Of a DNA stretch of 64,000 bases, positions 26,982-35,853 are shown piece by piece. The position numbers were made by a program, and so were the translations under genes. This DNA is from Pseudomonadota bacterium. GTDB lineage: Bacteria; Cyanobacteriota; Vampirovibrionia; Obscuribacterales; Obscuribacteraceae. Below the pieces are notes generated by a model. The model had not been told where the DNA came from. It did not search any database and worked only from the letters and a program-made list of their open reading frames with translations. The stretch is from contig JAJPGY010000021.1 in NCBI GenBank assembly GCA_021325555.1, positions 124,001 to 188,000 of the forward strand. The letters are read 5' to 3'. Each line of letters opens with the position of its first letter. The first letter of the stretch is position 1.

Positions 26982-27972
26982 CCGTCGCCAGCTCCATTGT
27001 CGCAAACTCCTTGTCCGCCTTTGCGATCAGCTCCTTCAACGCGTCTTGAGTGATCACATAGTCTGCCGAGCTGAACTCTTGCTTGAGAGCGTGCGGTCGC
27101 TCTTTGCTCCACCAGGGGAGTATCTTGTAATAGTCGCCTACATCCTCGGTGCGGGTCAGCTCTTCCTCCGAGACGAGAATCTCTTCCAGTTTCTCGCCCT
27201 GCAACCTGCCGATGACGTCATACTTGAGCGGCACGCCGGCCTCTTCGGAAAGAACCGCTGCCATGTCCAGGATGCGAGCGGCCGGCGCCTTGCGGACGAA
27301 GATCTCACCGCCGGCCAGCGTCTCGGCGGCGAAGAGCACGAGATCGATCGCGTCGTTCAACGTCAGCAGGAACCTTGTCATATCCTCATCGGTTATCGAC
27401 AGGCGTTCTCCGAGAGCCAGTTGCCGCCGGAAAAACGGCACCACGGAACCACGAGAGCGCAACACGTTTCCGTACCTGACCACCCCCAGGCGGGTGCACT
27501 TGTTCAGTCGTGAATGATTTGCCCGTATGGTCAGCCGCTCTTGAATGGCTTTCGTCATGCCCATGACGTTGACTGGTTTCACCGCCTTGTCGGTGCTGAT
27601 CATGACGAAGTTCTTCACCTGGTTCCGGAGCGCGGAATTGATGACGTTCTCCGCTCCGGTAATATTCGTCTGAATTGCTTCGGCGGGAAACGATTCGCAG
27701 GTGCCGATCTGCTTCAGCGCAGCCGCATTGAATACGGTGTCGATTCCATCCATCGCTTCATCGACCGATTCGATCCGGCGCACGTCGCCGATGGCGAACG
27801 TCAGATCCTTGCGCCCGTTGTAGAAGATCCTCATGTCGTACTGCTTTTTCTCGTCGCGGCTGAGGACACGTACTTCCTTGGTGCCGTACTCCAGAAGCCG
27901 CCTGACGATGAAATTGCCAAACGAGCCGGTTCCGCCGGTTACAAGCACTCTTTGTTCGTGAAGGTTTTCCAT
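26962..27972 (-). CDS. UDP-N-acetylhexosamine 4,6-dehydratase/epimerase (PseB/CapE-like)
   Basis: A 336-residue extended SDR. The NAD loop TGGTGSFG is at residues 12-19, then SRDEKKQYDMR, the catalytic Asp-Lys in ISTDKAVKPVN and MGMTK, where the usual SDR tyrosine is replaced by methionine as in the CapE/WbpM side of the family. Members convert UDP-GlcNAc to a 4-keto-6-deoxy intermediate, some with C5 inversion. The two aminotransferases and GNAT that follow would use that ketone. Stereochemistry cannot be decided from sequence alone. Confidence 0.87.
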   Translation of the reverse strand: MENLHEQRVLVTGGTGSFGNFIVRRLLEYGTKEVRVLSRDEKKQYDMRIFYNGRKDLTFAIGDVRRIESVDEAMDGIDTVFNAAALKQIGTCESFPAEAIQTNITGAENVINSALRNQVKNFVMISTDKAVKPVNVMGMTKAIQERLTIRANHSRLNKCTRLGVVRYGNVLRSRGSVVPFFRRQLALGERLSITDEDMTRFLLTLNDAIDLVLFAAETLAGGEIFVRKAPAARILDMAAVLSEEAGVPLKYDVIGRLQGEKLEEILVSEEELTRTEDVGDYYKILPWWSKERPHALKQEFSSADYVITQDALKELIAKADKEFATMELATGELSKI

Positions 27973-27974
27973 GT

Positions 27975-29066
27975 CTACCTGCCCTTACCTTGAGCGACTG
28001 CCGGGGACGAAGCCGGGAAGTCAAGTGAATCGCAGAAGTGCTCCAACAGCGATTGGAGAAATCTCATCTGATCGTCCGCCGACCATTCTCCCAGCTTCTT
28101 GCGCAGCGTGCCGTGCATATGGAAGCCGAACGGCCGATCATTCCACAGCGTCTCCTCCCAGCCCATCCCGGCTGCGTCCGGTGCCCCGAAGTCCTTGAAG
28201 GAGCGCCCGGTAAAGTAACCCGGGCGTTTGGGGATGAAAGAAAGATTGTCCGGGAGCTTTCGCTCCAGCAGTGCCGGAATGCCGGAGAAGATGTGCCTGG
28301 GACCGGAGAAGTCCTCAGGCAGGCGGTAAACGGGAACCAGACATTCTGACGGTGTCTCCGGATTGCCGGCGTATCGACTGAAAATTTTATAACCGGTGTC
28401 ACGCGCTGCCTGAACGCGGTGCCGGTCCTGGAAGAGCTTGCTCACCCCGCTGGCCCTGGCGGCGATGGCTAACGCGGCCGCCACGGGCCGGGGAAGCTCG
28501 GACATCTTCCGGCGGAGCCGGGCATGGAACTCGTTCTCGACGCGGATCTCCCAGCCGGCCGGCATGTTGGCGAGATCGTACTCGGGCAGGTAATCGATGG
28601 TCTCTTTCGGCACGCGCTCGAGGTCGACAAAAAGGCAGATGCCGCAGGGAAAGTAACGATACTTGTCGTAGAACTTCGGGTGGTAAGGCGCGCCGAAGAA
28701 AGCCAGTCCGCTCTGCTCCATGTGTTTGAGAACCAGCTTAATCCAGTCCGGTTGGACTATGAAGTAGTCCGGGTCGAGAAAGAGCGCATAGCGGGTATTC
28801 AGGTGCTGGATCGTCTGGTTCAAGCCGAGCGCGTGGTGATAACTTGCGCGCACCTGCTGGGCAATCGCGGTATCGAGCGGGGCGCCAGGCACGAGCTTAA
28901 CCTGGTCGCCGCCAAAGGTAAGCGGCGTGCCCGGATTCTCCAGCCGGTTGTCGGCCACGAGCCACTGGAATTCTGAGGTCGGGTTCAGCTTGCGAGCCAG
29001 TTGCCAGTTGAGCTCAAGGAGCGCAGTGTCCTTGTGGATGACGGATGCGATTGTAAGGGGCGGCAT
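27975..29066 (-). CDS. GT2-like glycosyltransferase
   Basis: A 363-residue protein with GT-A landmarks: ASVIHKDTALLELNWQLARKL at the start and a DxD-like metal site in LFLDPDYFIVQPDW (about residue 104). The C-terminal half is less conserved and contains WEIRVENEFHARLRRKM. The ATG at 29066 has an excellent AGGAGG site 5 nt upstream, which rules out the longer frame from 29141. It ends 2 nt before the start of the dehydratase gene, so it belongs to the same operon. Confidence 0.8.
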   Translation of the reverse strand: MPPLTIASVIHKDTALLELNWQLARKLNPTSEFQWLVADNRLENPGTPLTFGGDQVKLVPGAPLDTAIAQQVRASYHHALGLNQTIQHLNTRYALFLDPDYFIVQPDWIKLVLKHMEQSGLAFFGAPYHPKFYDKYRYFPCGICLFVDLERVPKETIDYLPEYDLANMPAGWEIRVENEFHARLRRKMSELPRPVAAALAIAARASGVSKLFQDRHRVQAARDTGYKIFSRYAGNPETPSECLVPVYRLPEDFSGPRHIFSGIPALLERKLPDNLSFIPKRPGYFTGRSFKDFGAPDAAGMGWEETLWNDRPFGFHMHGTLRKKLGEWSADDQMRFLQSLLEHFCDSLDFPASSPAVAQGKGR

Positions 29067-29137
29067 TAATTCCTCCTGACACCCAATTGCGCCGAGGCGG
29101 CAACAGCGGTGAATTCTAAGCGCTCGGCGCCTTGTTG

Positions 29138-30826
29138 TCAAAGGTTGGGAGCGGGTGTCTTGTGCTTGAGCGCGGCAAGCGGCTTGGTGATCAGCCTGCC
29201 GACCTTCCAGGTTCTGGAGCGGTACAACTCATGAATCCGGCTCTCCAACTCGGACACCTTCTGCCTGTACTCCGCTATCTCCTGATCGTGGGCGCGGACC
29301 CTGTCGGCAAGATCCCTGGCTTTACAAGCCGCCACATCTTCCAGCCGCGTGTTGTCCGCCCGGCTCTGCCTGAGGAGGTGCTCCAGATGCTGAATTTTCC
29401 TGGTCAGCGACCAATCGGTAGTATCGACGCGTTCCTCGACTGCACTGCCTCTGGTGTCATCAGAGGTGTTCAGATATTGCGCCAGCCGGCGGCTGAGATG
29501 ACCTTTTGCAATGCCGGACTCCACGTCTTCCCCGGAGACGAAGCCGCACCGAAGCGCTTCCGTGAAGGCGGAGATCCACAGGTAGCCCAGCGGGTGATCG
29601 TCGTAATTCCAGGGCTGGGTGGGGATGACCGTGTAGTGCAGTAGCTTGGTTTTGCCCGGCTCGTAACGCTCCAGATGGTTCCACTCGGGAGGTATGCGAT
29701 CTTCAATCTCGTCTGGATTTACCAGGCAGAGGTTGAACAGCAGGTCCCGATAGCTAAATTTCCCCTCATCAAGCCCGCTTATGATCTCCTCGATCTTCCA
29801 GTCCAGGCGATCGCAATCGAGCAGCATGACGCTGAACTGCCGCCCGGGATGGAACCAGGGGTTGTCTTTCCAGGCGTCGGGAGTCTCCTGGTAGGTGCAC
29901 AGGAGCCGTTGTTTGCCAAACGGGATATCCCAGAGCTCAGCAACGTCTGAGAAGACGAGCATGTCCGCGTCCAGATAGAGTGCCCTGCCCCGATATCCGG
30001 CCAGTTGGGGGATGACAAAGCGAGAGAAGGAGAAACCGGTGCGAGGGCGGTTCTTCTCGTCTTTCGGTAGCGGTATGTTCAGGTTGACCATGGGGGTCAC
30101 GCGCACCGGAGCACTTGCGTGCTTTTGAATGGAATATGCCAGGACCTTCGTGGCGACCGTTTGAGACTCCTCCGTTCCAACGAATATCCGCATCGGCTCG
30201 AAGATTGGCCGGTAGTCGATTGAGTAAGTGGCCGCAATCCTCTCCAGCTCGGCAAACTGCAGATCAAAGCTCGGCTGTCCGTAGGCGAGCAACGTTTTGT
30301 CCCTGAGATCGTCGAATGCCGCGCTGTAGCTGCGTCCGCCGTCGACGCCTAAAGACCGAACCGTCTTTACATTCATTCGGGCGAGAATGTTGAGGGCTGC
30401 CTCGGAGCTGAAGTTGCGCGCTTGAATCACAGGAGAGTCAGGCGGCGCCGGCGCCTGCGACAACTCGTAGCAAACCAGCCCTCCTCTTTGATCCAGCGCT
30501 CTCAAGACCGGCATGCACTCCAGCCAGTCGCTCAGGGTCATGACCTCACCGGCAACGCCGCGAACATGCGGCCGGCGCGGCATTAGCAGCCAGTCGCAGT
30601 TGGTCAGGAGAGCTTCGGCGCACGCCTCGACAACATCGATGTCGATTATGTGCGCCACATCGACATGCAGCTCGCGCACCGCGTGATTGAGGGAGATCGT
30701 GTTGTACTCAGCCAGATCGACCTCGGAGCGGCGCGAGAACGTCGGTCCTTTCCCGAGGATTAGCCAGGGTTTATGCGGGAAACCGGGTCTGGCAATTGTT
30801 TGGATCCAATCTGAAAGCTCGATCAT
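29138..30826 (-). CDS. Two-domain protein: GT29/DUF115-like N-terminus, GT8 C-terminus and coiled-coil tail
   Basis: A 562-residue protein. Residues ~15-190 (WLILGKGPTFSRR, TISLNHAV, ILDID-like pattern) resemble the sialyltransferase-like/DUF115-type domains of capsule loci. Residues ~210-420 form a GT8 (glycogenin-like) domain with MRIFVGTEESQ, FSRFVIPQLAGYRGRALYLDADMLVF (metal DxD) and TKLLHYTVIPTQPW. The last ~100 residues are a coiled coil ending YRSRTWKVGRLI. The fusion suggests two sugar-transfer activities in one chain, or one activity and one binding domain. Codon 1 is the ATG at 30826. Confidence 0.78.
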   Translation of the reverse strand: MIELSDWIQTIARPGFPHKPWLILGKGPTFSRRSEVDLAEYNTISLNHAVRELHVDVAHIIDIDVVEACAEALLTNCDWLLMPRRPHVRGVAGEVMTLSDWLECMPVLRALDQRGGLVCYELSQAPAPPDSPVIQARNFSSEAALNILARMNVKTVRSLGVDGGRSYSAAFDDLRDKTLLAYGQPSFDLQFAELERIAATYSIDYRPIFEPMRIFVGTEESQTVATKVLAYSIQKHASAPVRVTPMVNLNIPLPKDEKNRPRTGFSFSRFVIPQLAGYRGRALYLDADMLVFSDVAELWDIPFGKQRLLCTYQETPDAWKDNPWFHPGRQFSVMLLDCDRLDWKIEEIISGLDEGKFSYRDLLFNLCLVNPDEIEDRIPPEWNHLERYEPGKTKLLHYTVIPTQPWNYDDHPLGYLWISAFTEALRCGFVSGEDVESGIAKGHLSRRLAQYLNTSDDTRGSAVEERVDTTDWSLTRKIQHLEHLLRQSRADNTRLEDVAACKARDLADRVRAHDQEIAEYRQKVSELESRIHELYRSRTWKVGRLITKPLAALKHKTPAPNL

Positions 30827-30955
30827 CGTACCTCTACTGCCAGGGCTGCTCCGCGGACTCGCTCCTGAATTGATGAGTTTCCGTTAGTTTCGGGACGACT
30901 TCCGATCAGCGATTGCGTGGTTGGGAATTAGGATACAAGAAAACGAAACCTGAGT

Positions 30956-31972
30956 CTATTCCCGCTCCAAGTCCCGGCTTTTAGACAAAAGCGGAAGATG
31001 AAAGCGATGCACCACCTGGGTGATTCGCGCTCCCAGTGCAGACCACGTCTTGTGTACGGCGTAATTGGGAAGCTGCGTCTTGATATCAACCTGCGCTACC
31101 GTGCCGCGAAGCTCCGATATTGCCGCAGCTACCAGCTGTTTATAAATCCCCCTGCCCCGATGTTCCGGGTGAACCGCGTTTAGCGGTATGTGCGCGATCG
31201 AGCGGCCGCGAGATTTGTCTTTGGCAGAGGGCATCTTTATGGTGATGAAGCCGAGCGGTTGCCCTGCTTCGACGAATACGAGGACTCTGTCAGCCAGGGC
31301 GCCGGAGATCGAATTAAGCAACCACAGGCGGTACAGCTCCCGCACGCGATCCGGCGAAAAGGTCATGTCGCTGTTGAACCGGTTGATATTGAATTCCCTG
31401 TTGCTGAAACAGTCTGCCGAGATTTTCGCGAGTTGCTCGCGGTCGCTCTCCAGAGCGTCTCTGATGGCAGGAGACGACACTTGCGGAGAGCATTTCTCCA
31501 GGCGCAGCGTGTGGGTAACCAGAGTATCAGCCATGAAAAAGCCCGCTTTCTCCAGGCACAGCTGAGTCGGTGTGTCGCCGGCGTACACGGTCGTGCTCAA
31601 ATGAGCAATGCCACGTTTGTCCGCCTCTCTTATCAGTCTTTGAGTCAGGGACTGCCCGGCGGCAAGTGACTCCGGGGTCAGCTGCTTGCCGTTGTTCATC
31701 AACGGCCGAATTTCCGCTACGGGCATGCTGAAGTGATTGCTGTCCCAATCCAGCTTGCATAAACCAGCGAGCCATTGGGAAGGGCCGATGGTCTGGCAAA
31801 ACAGGCCGGCGGCGCCGTTCATGTCCTCGCACAAAAAGCGCACTGCTGAATCCGCATCAACATCCGGATAGGCTACGGAAAGAAACGGCCACTGTCTGGC
31901 CATTGCTTCCATCGTGGAAGCTTGCACCTCCGAGGTCGCCGTGGACGTGCCGTCAGACGCTATCAACTGCAA
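30956..31972 (-). CDS. GNAT N-acetyltransferase, WecD-like
   Basis: A 338-residue protein. CKLDWDSNHFSMPVAEI near residue 73 is the signature of dTDP-fucosamine acetyltransferases (WecD/RffC start LxWDSxxF), and the acetyl-CoA loop is EHRGRGIYKQLV in the C-terminal half. It overlaps the wecE-like aminotransferase gene by 20 nt. In the known pathway WecE makes dTDP-4-amino-4,6-dideoxygalactose and WecD acetylates it to dTDP-Fuc4NAc. It is longer than WecD (about 220 residues) because of an extra N-terminal part. Confidence 0.78.
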   Translation of the reverse strand: MQLIASDGTSTATSEVQASTMEAMARQWPFLSVAYPDVDADSAVRFLCEDMNGAAGLFCQTIGPSQWLAGLCKLDWDSNHFSMPVAEIRPLMNNGKQLTPESLAAGQSLTQRLIREADKRGIAHLSTTVYAGDTPTQLCLEKAGFFMADTLVTHTLRLEKCSPQVSSPAIRDALESDREQLAKISADCFSNREFNINRFNSDMTFSPDRVRELYRLWLLNSISGALADRVLVFVEAGQPLGFITIKMPSAKDKSRGRSIAHIPLNAVHPEHRGRGIYKQLVAAAISELRGTVAQVDIKTQLPNYAVHKTWSALGARITQVVHRFHLPLLSKSRDLERE

Positions 31973-33137
31973 ATCCTCTTACCGCTTGTGAGCGAGTCTC
32001 AAATTCGTCGAATGACAATACCGCTTGAATCACTTCACCCTGAAGCTCGTCTGTCATGTCGATGAAAAATGGCAGGCGCAATAGCCTGTCGCTTATGTCT
32101 TCGGTTATCGGACAATCACCCTGTTTGCCGCCGAATCGTTGTCCCATCTCAGATAGGTGAAGAGGCAGATAATGGTACACGGCCAGGATCCCGCGCGCTT
32201 TGAGGTAATTGATGAGATTCTCCCTCGTCTCCAGCGAGGGCAGAAGAAGGTAGAACATGTGATAGGGTTGCTCACAATGAGACGGAATGAATGGTAGCTG
32301 CACATCGCGCTCCAGCGCCCAGTCAGACAACGCCGACCAATACCTGCTCCAGATCTCTTTTCTGCGGAGTTGGATACGGTCTCTTTGCTGCAACTGAGCC
32401 AATAAGAACGCAGCCAGCAGGTCCGACGGCAGATAACTGGAGCCGAGGTCCATCCAGCCGTATTTGTTTACTTGCCCGCGAAAGAACTTACTGCGATCGG
32501 TGCCTTTCTCGCGGACTATCTCCGCCCTTTCAATCAAAGCCTGGTTGTTGAGCAGCAGGGCGCCGCCCTCACCGCAGGTGAAGTTTTTTGTTTCATGAAA
32601 GCTTTGCGTCGCCAGTTCTCCGAAGGTTCCCAGCGACCTCCCCTTGTAGCGGGCAAAGAGCCCATGCGCGTTGTCTTCGACTATCGGGATCGAATGCCTG
32701 GCAGCGATCTCTGATATCTTGTCCATTTCACAGCCCACGCCGGCGTAATGCACCACGACAATACATCTAGTTCTAGGGGTAATAAGCGCTTCGAGCTGTC
32801 GTTCGTCAATGTTCAGCGTGTCCGGACGAATGTCCGCGAAGACCGGTTTGGCTCCCCGAAGAACGAAAGCGTTGGCGGATGACACAAAGGTGAAGGAAGG
32901 AGTGATGAATTCGTCACCGGCTTGCAGATCCAGAAGCAGCGCCGCCATTTCCAGGGCATGCGTGCATGAGGTTGTGAGCAACGCCTTGGTGACGCCGATC
33001 TCTTCCTCAAGAAGCGCCTGGCATGCCAGCGTGTAATAGCCGTCGCCTGAGATATGGCCGCGCGCTATCGCGTCTGTCATAAAGGCGGATTCACTGCCGA
33101 CGAGCGCGGGCTTGTTGAAGGGGATCTTATAACTCAT
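31953..33137 (-). CDS. wecE: dTDP-4-amino-4,6-dideoxygalactose transaminase, WecE/RffA-like
   Basis: A 394-residue PLP aminotransferase that follows the Escherichia coli WecE pattern closely: IPFNKPALVGSE at the start, TTSCTHALEMAALLLD, SFTFVSSANAFVLRGAKPVF, the PLP lysine in SFHETKNFTCGEGGALL, and EREKGT-like VREKGTDRSKFFRGQV. The substrate is dTDP-4-keto-6-deoxyglucose with glutamate as donor. RmlA and RmlB are not in the window. The adjacent acetyltransferase and the undecaprenyl-phosphate GT2 upstream (11-nt overlap) form one operon with it. Confidence 0.92.
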   Translation of the reverse strand: MSYKIPFNKPALVGSESAFMTDAIARGHISGDGYYTLACQALLEEEIGVTKALLTTSCTHALEMAALLLDLQAGDEFITPSFTFVSSANAFVLRGAKPVFADIRPDTLNIDERQLEALITPRTRCIVVVHYAGVGCEMDKISEIAARHSIPIVEDNAHGLFARYKGRSLGTFGELATQSFHETKNFTCGEGGALLLNNQALIERAEIVREKGTDRSKFFRGQVNKYGWMDLGSSYLPSDLLAAFLLAQLQQRDRIQLRRKEIWSRYWSALSDWALERDVQLPFIPSHCEQPYHMFYLLLPSLETRENLINYLKARGILAVYHYLPLHLSEMGQRFGGKQGDCPITEDISDRLLRLPFFIDMTDELQGEVIQAVLSFDEFETRSQAVRGFAVDSV

Positions 33138-34116
33138 GGCCGACTCCGGTGCTCGGTGAGCTTACATCTCCCCGACCAAGAGAAACCGCCATGTGTGCCG
33201 GCTCGGTGAACTCCCTCACCGTATACGGTGGCCTATCTATGGTGAAAGCATACATCCGCGACAAGTATTCCCCGATTACCCCTAAAGCCAAAAGTTGTGC
33301 TCCGGAAAGTATGACGATGAGAGACGCCAGGAAAGGAAATCCGGGTACCGATCCGCCCTGGATGAGGTACCTTCCGAGCACGAAAAGCAAGGCAAGAATC
33401 CCCAGCCCCATGCAGATGAAGCCGTTCCAGCTGGCCAGCTTCAGGGGCATGGTGGAGAATCCGGTGATGAGATTGAAGGCGTGAGTGACCAGCTTAGCTA
33501 ACGTGTAGTTAGAGCGTCCGTGAGCGCGCACGTCGTGACGGACCTGCACCGCGGCGAACCTTGTAGTGCCGTAGGTCAAGAGCACGTCGATGCTCACGTA
33601 CCTGTTTCGGTAGGTTGAAAATGCCTCGCGAAGCTCGGTTCGAAATGCACGAAAAGCGCTTATGCAAGCAGCGGTTGCCGCCCCCATCGCGTTTTTCAAC
33701 ACCCACTTGGTCGTGACCGAAGCCAGATCGCGCCAGATCCCGTGTTGCTGCCGCATCGGGTAGCCATACACAACATCGAAGCCCTCCGCAAGCGTGGACA
33801 GCAGCTTGGGTATCTCCGACGGGGGGTTTTGCAAATCGTCGTCCATCGTGACGGTTATTTCATAACGCGCCGCTCTTATGCCGCAAAGCAGGGCATTGTG
33901 CTGGCCGTAGTTGCGCATGAGGTTGATGCCGCGCACACGGCTGTCTTGGCTGGAAAGCTCCCTGATTACCTGCCAACTTCCATCGGTGCTCGCGTCGTTG
34001 ACCAGGACGACCTCGAACTCGTCACATCGGCCGGCGAGCACGCCCGAAATGCCGGACACCAGCTCCGGCAGCGACGCCATCGCGTTATAAACGGGAACGA
34101 CTACAGAGACTCTCAT
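33127..34116 (-). CDS. GT2 family polyprenyl-phosphate glycosyltransferase (DPM1/GtrB-like)
   Basis: A 329-residue enzyme with a GT2 catalytic domain (VSVVVPVYNA, VLVNDASTDGS, TMDDDLQNPPSEI) and two C-terminal membrane segments (about 230-250 and 265-290). This layout, with DDDLQ, is that of transferases that charge undecaprenyl phosphate with a sugar at the inner membrane (ArnC, GtrB, dolichol-phosphate mannose synthase). Its products are the donors for GT-C enzymes such as those at 8763 and 22026. The ATG at 34116 is preceded by GGTGGAAGG; a TTG five codons earlier is less likely. Confidence 0.9.
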   Translation of the reverse strand: MRVSVVVPVYNAMASLPELVSGISGVLAGRCDEFEVVLVNDASTDGSWQVIRELSSQDSRVRGINLMRNYGQHNALLCGIRAARYEITVTMDDDLQNPPSEIPKLLSTLAEGFDVVYGYPMRQQHGIWRDLASVTTKWVLKNAMGAATAACISAFRAFRTELREAFSTYRNRYVSIDVLLTYGTTRFAAVQVRHDVRAHGRSNYTLAKLVTHAFNLITGFSTMPLKLASWNGFICMGLGILALLFVLGRYLIQGGSVPGFPFLASLIVILSGAQLLALGVIGEYLSRMYAFTIDRPPYTVREFTEPAHMAVSLGRGDVSSPSTGVGHEL

Positions 34117-34282
34117 CCTTCCACCTGACAATTAGTCACTAATCTTACAACAACCACAGGAAATGAGGTCATGCGGCCGCTTGGAAAGCGTTAACCTCGG
34201 TGATACTTAAGTCGCTGTTAATCGATAGCGCGGACGCCAAATAGTAACATTAGCTGCGACCCTTGACAGGAGGAGCACCGGC

Positions 34283-35071
34283 TTGACCACGAATACTTCC
34301 CTGACGGCGCCGGACGTTCGCGCTCGGGAGGGGTTTGATCCCCAGCTCTTCGAAGTGTTGGCCAGCCTTGAGCCGCAAAACTTCTGGTTCAAGTGTCGCA
34401 ATCGTTTGATTCTCTGGTGCCTCGAGCGTTTTTCTCCCCAGCTGCGCAGTTTTCTGGAAATCGGCTGCGGCACTGCCTACGTGCTTTCGGCGATTGTGGA
34501 ACACTACCCGAATGCGCGGATCGCGGGCAGCGATCTTTTTCCGGAAGCGCTTGATTATGCCAGGCGTCGCGTTCCGAGAGCCGAGATCTTCGAATTGGAC
34601 GCCAAGCACATTCCTTTCACGAGCAAGTACCAGGCCATCGGCATGTTTGACGTGCTGGAGCACATCGATGATGACGTGCGCGTTCTGGAGCAAGTCAGAA
34701 ACGCTCTGGAACCCGACGGCATGCTGTATCTCACTGTTCCCCAGCATCCGTGGCTGTGGAGTCCTGCCGACGACGTTGCACACCACCAGCGGCGATACCG
34801 TGCCGGTGAGTTGTTTAGAAAACTGGAGTTGTGCGGCTTTCGAGTCGTCTTCTCAACTTCGATCGTTTCTTTGCTGTTGCCCCTTCTTCTTGTCTCCCGG
34901 TTGCGGCAGCGCTGGTTCCCCTCCACCTACAGCGTGTTGTCGGAGCTGGCAATTGACGGCCCCGTGGGGGCGATCTGTGAGCTCGTTTTGCGGTTAGAGA
35001 TCGCCTGTCTGCACCTGGGGTGGCGGTGGCCGTGCGGAAGCACGCTCGCGGTAGTAGCGGCGAAACAATAG
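34283..35071 (+). CDS. Class I SAM-dependent methyltransferase
   Basis: A 262-residue methyltransferase. Motif I is FLEIGCGTAYVLSAI (about residue 58), motif II-like IAGSDLFPEALDYA, and the motif IV/post region FDVLEHIDDDVRVLEQ and LTVPQHPWLWSPAD, a combination common in enzymes of glycan and quinone pathways. A TTG start at 34283 is indicated by AGGAGGA 8-9 nt upstream; no ATG is near. A hydrophobic stretch (VSLLLPLLLVSRL) near residue 195 may touch the membrane. The acceptor is unknown. Confidence 0.82.
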   Translation: MTTNTSLTAPDVRAREGFDPQLFEVLASLEPQNFWFKCRNRLILWCLERFSPQLRSFLEIGCGTAYVLSAIVEHYPNARIAGSDLFPEALDYARRRVPRAEIFELDAKHIPFTSKYQAIGMFDVLEHIDDDVRVLEQVRNALEPDGMLYLTVPQHPWLWSPADDVAHHQRRYRAGELFRKLELCGFRVVFSTSIVSLLLPLLLVSRLRQRWFPSTYSVLSELAIDGPVGAICELVLRLEIACLHLGWRWPCGSTLAVVAAKQ

Positions 35072-35191
35072 CATTGCGGAAAAGTTAGCGGCATCTCATC
35101 GGGGGCTATCTGAGGACTTGCTAACCTGCAAACAAGCCCTACCTGCGATAATGTCAAGGTTTGACCTGTAACCCCGGACAATGATTACGGC

Positions 35192-35848
35192 ATGAGAGAT
35201 CTTCGTTTACTGCTGGGGTTGCCGCAAGTTTATCGCCTGTTCGTGCGAGCAGTCGGACAGAGGCGCGAGCTGTATATCGATGAGTATGTCCAGCCGCGTG
35301 CCGGGCAGCGCATTTTGGATATCGGATGCGGTCCGGGAGATGTGCTTGAGTATCTGCCCGACGGTGTCGAGTATCTCGGAGTGGACCACAACCAGGGCTA
35401 CATAGAGGCAGCCCGGAAACGCTTCGGCCATCGTGGGCTTTTCCTTTGCCAGGACGCGAACGCGGTGGCAATAAGCGAGCCTCATTCATTCGACATTGTG
35501 ATGGCTAATGGACTCTTGCACCATTTGAACGACGAGCAGGCCGGCAATTTGTTGAGCATCGCCAGTCGCGCGCTCAAGCCCGGCGGGCGGCTCTGTACTT
35601 ATGACGGTTGCTACCTGCCGCGGCAGTCACCGCTGATCAAACTGCTTCTCAGCATGGATCGCGGCAAATTCGTAAGGAACAAAGAACAATACGAACACCT
35701 CGCTTCGAGACACTTCAGCTCGGTTGCTGCGCACATCCGGCATGATCTGCAATCGATTCCTTACACAATCTTGATCATGGTCTGCTGCGGAGAAGGCGCC
35801 GGCTCCGATCGCGCCCAGCTTGCGGGGGCAGGAATGGTCGCGAGCTGA
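35192..35848 (+). CDS. Class I SAM-dependent methyltransferase
   Basis: A 218-residue methyltransferase with motif I ILDIGCGPGDVLEYL (about residue 41), YLGVDHNQGYIEAA and ALKPGGRLCTYDG. GLLHHLND marks the motif IV loop. It lies 5 nt upstream of the large membrane protein gene and probably shares its transcript. It is the third methyltransferase of the locus; target unknown. Confidence 0.82.
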   Translation: MRDLRLLLGLPQVYRLFVRAVGQRRELYIDEYVQPRAGQRILDIGCGPGDVLEYLPDGVEYLGVDHNQGYIEAARKRFGHRGLFLCQDANAVAISEPHSFDIVMANGLLHHLNDEQAGNLLSIASRALKPGGRLCTYDGCYLPRQSPLIKLLLSMDRGKFVRNKEQYEHLASRHFSSVAAHIRHDLQSIPYTILIMVCCGEGAGSDRAQLAGAGMVAS

Positions 35849-35853
35849 AATCG

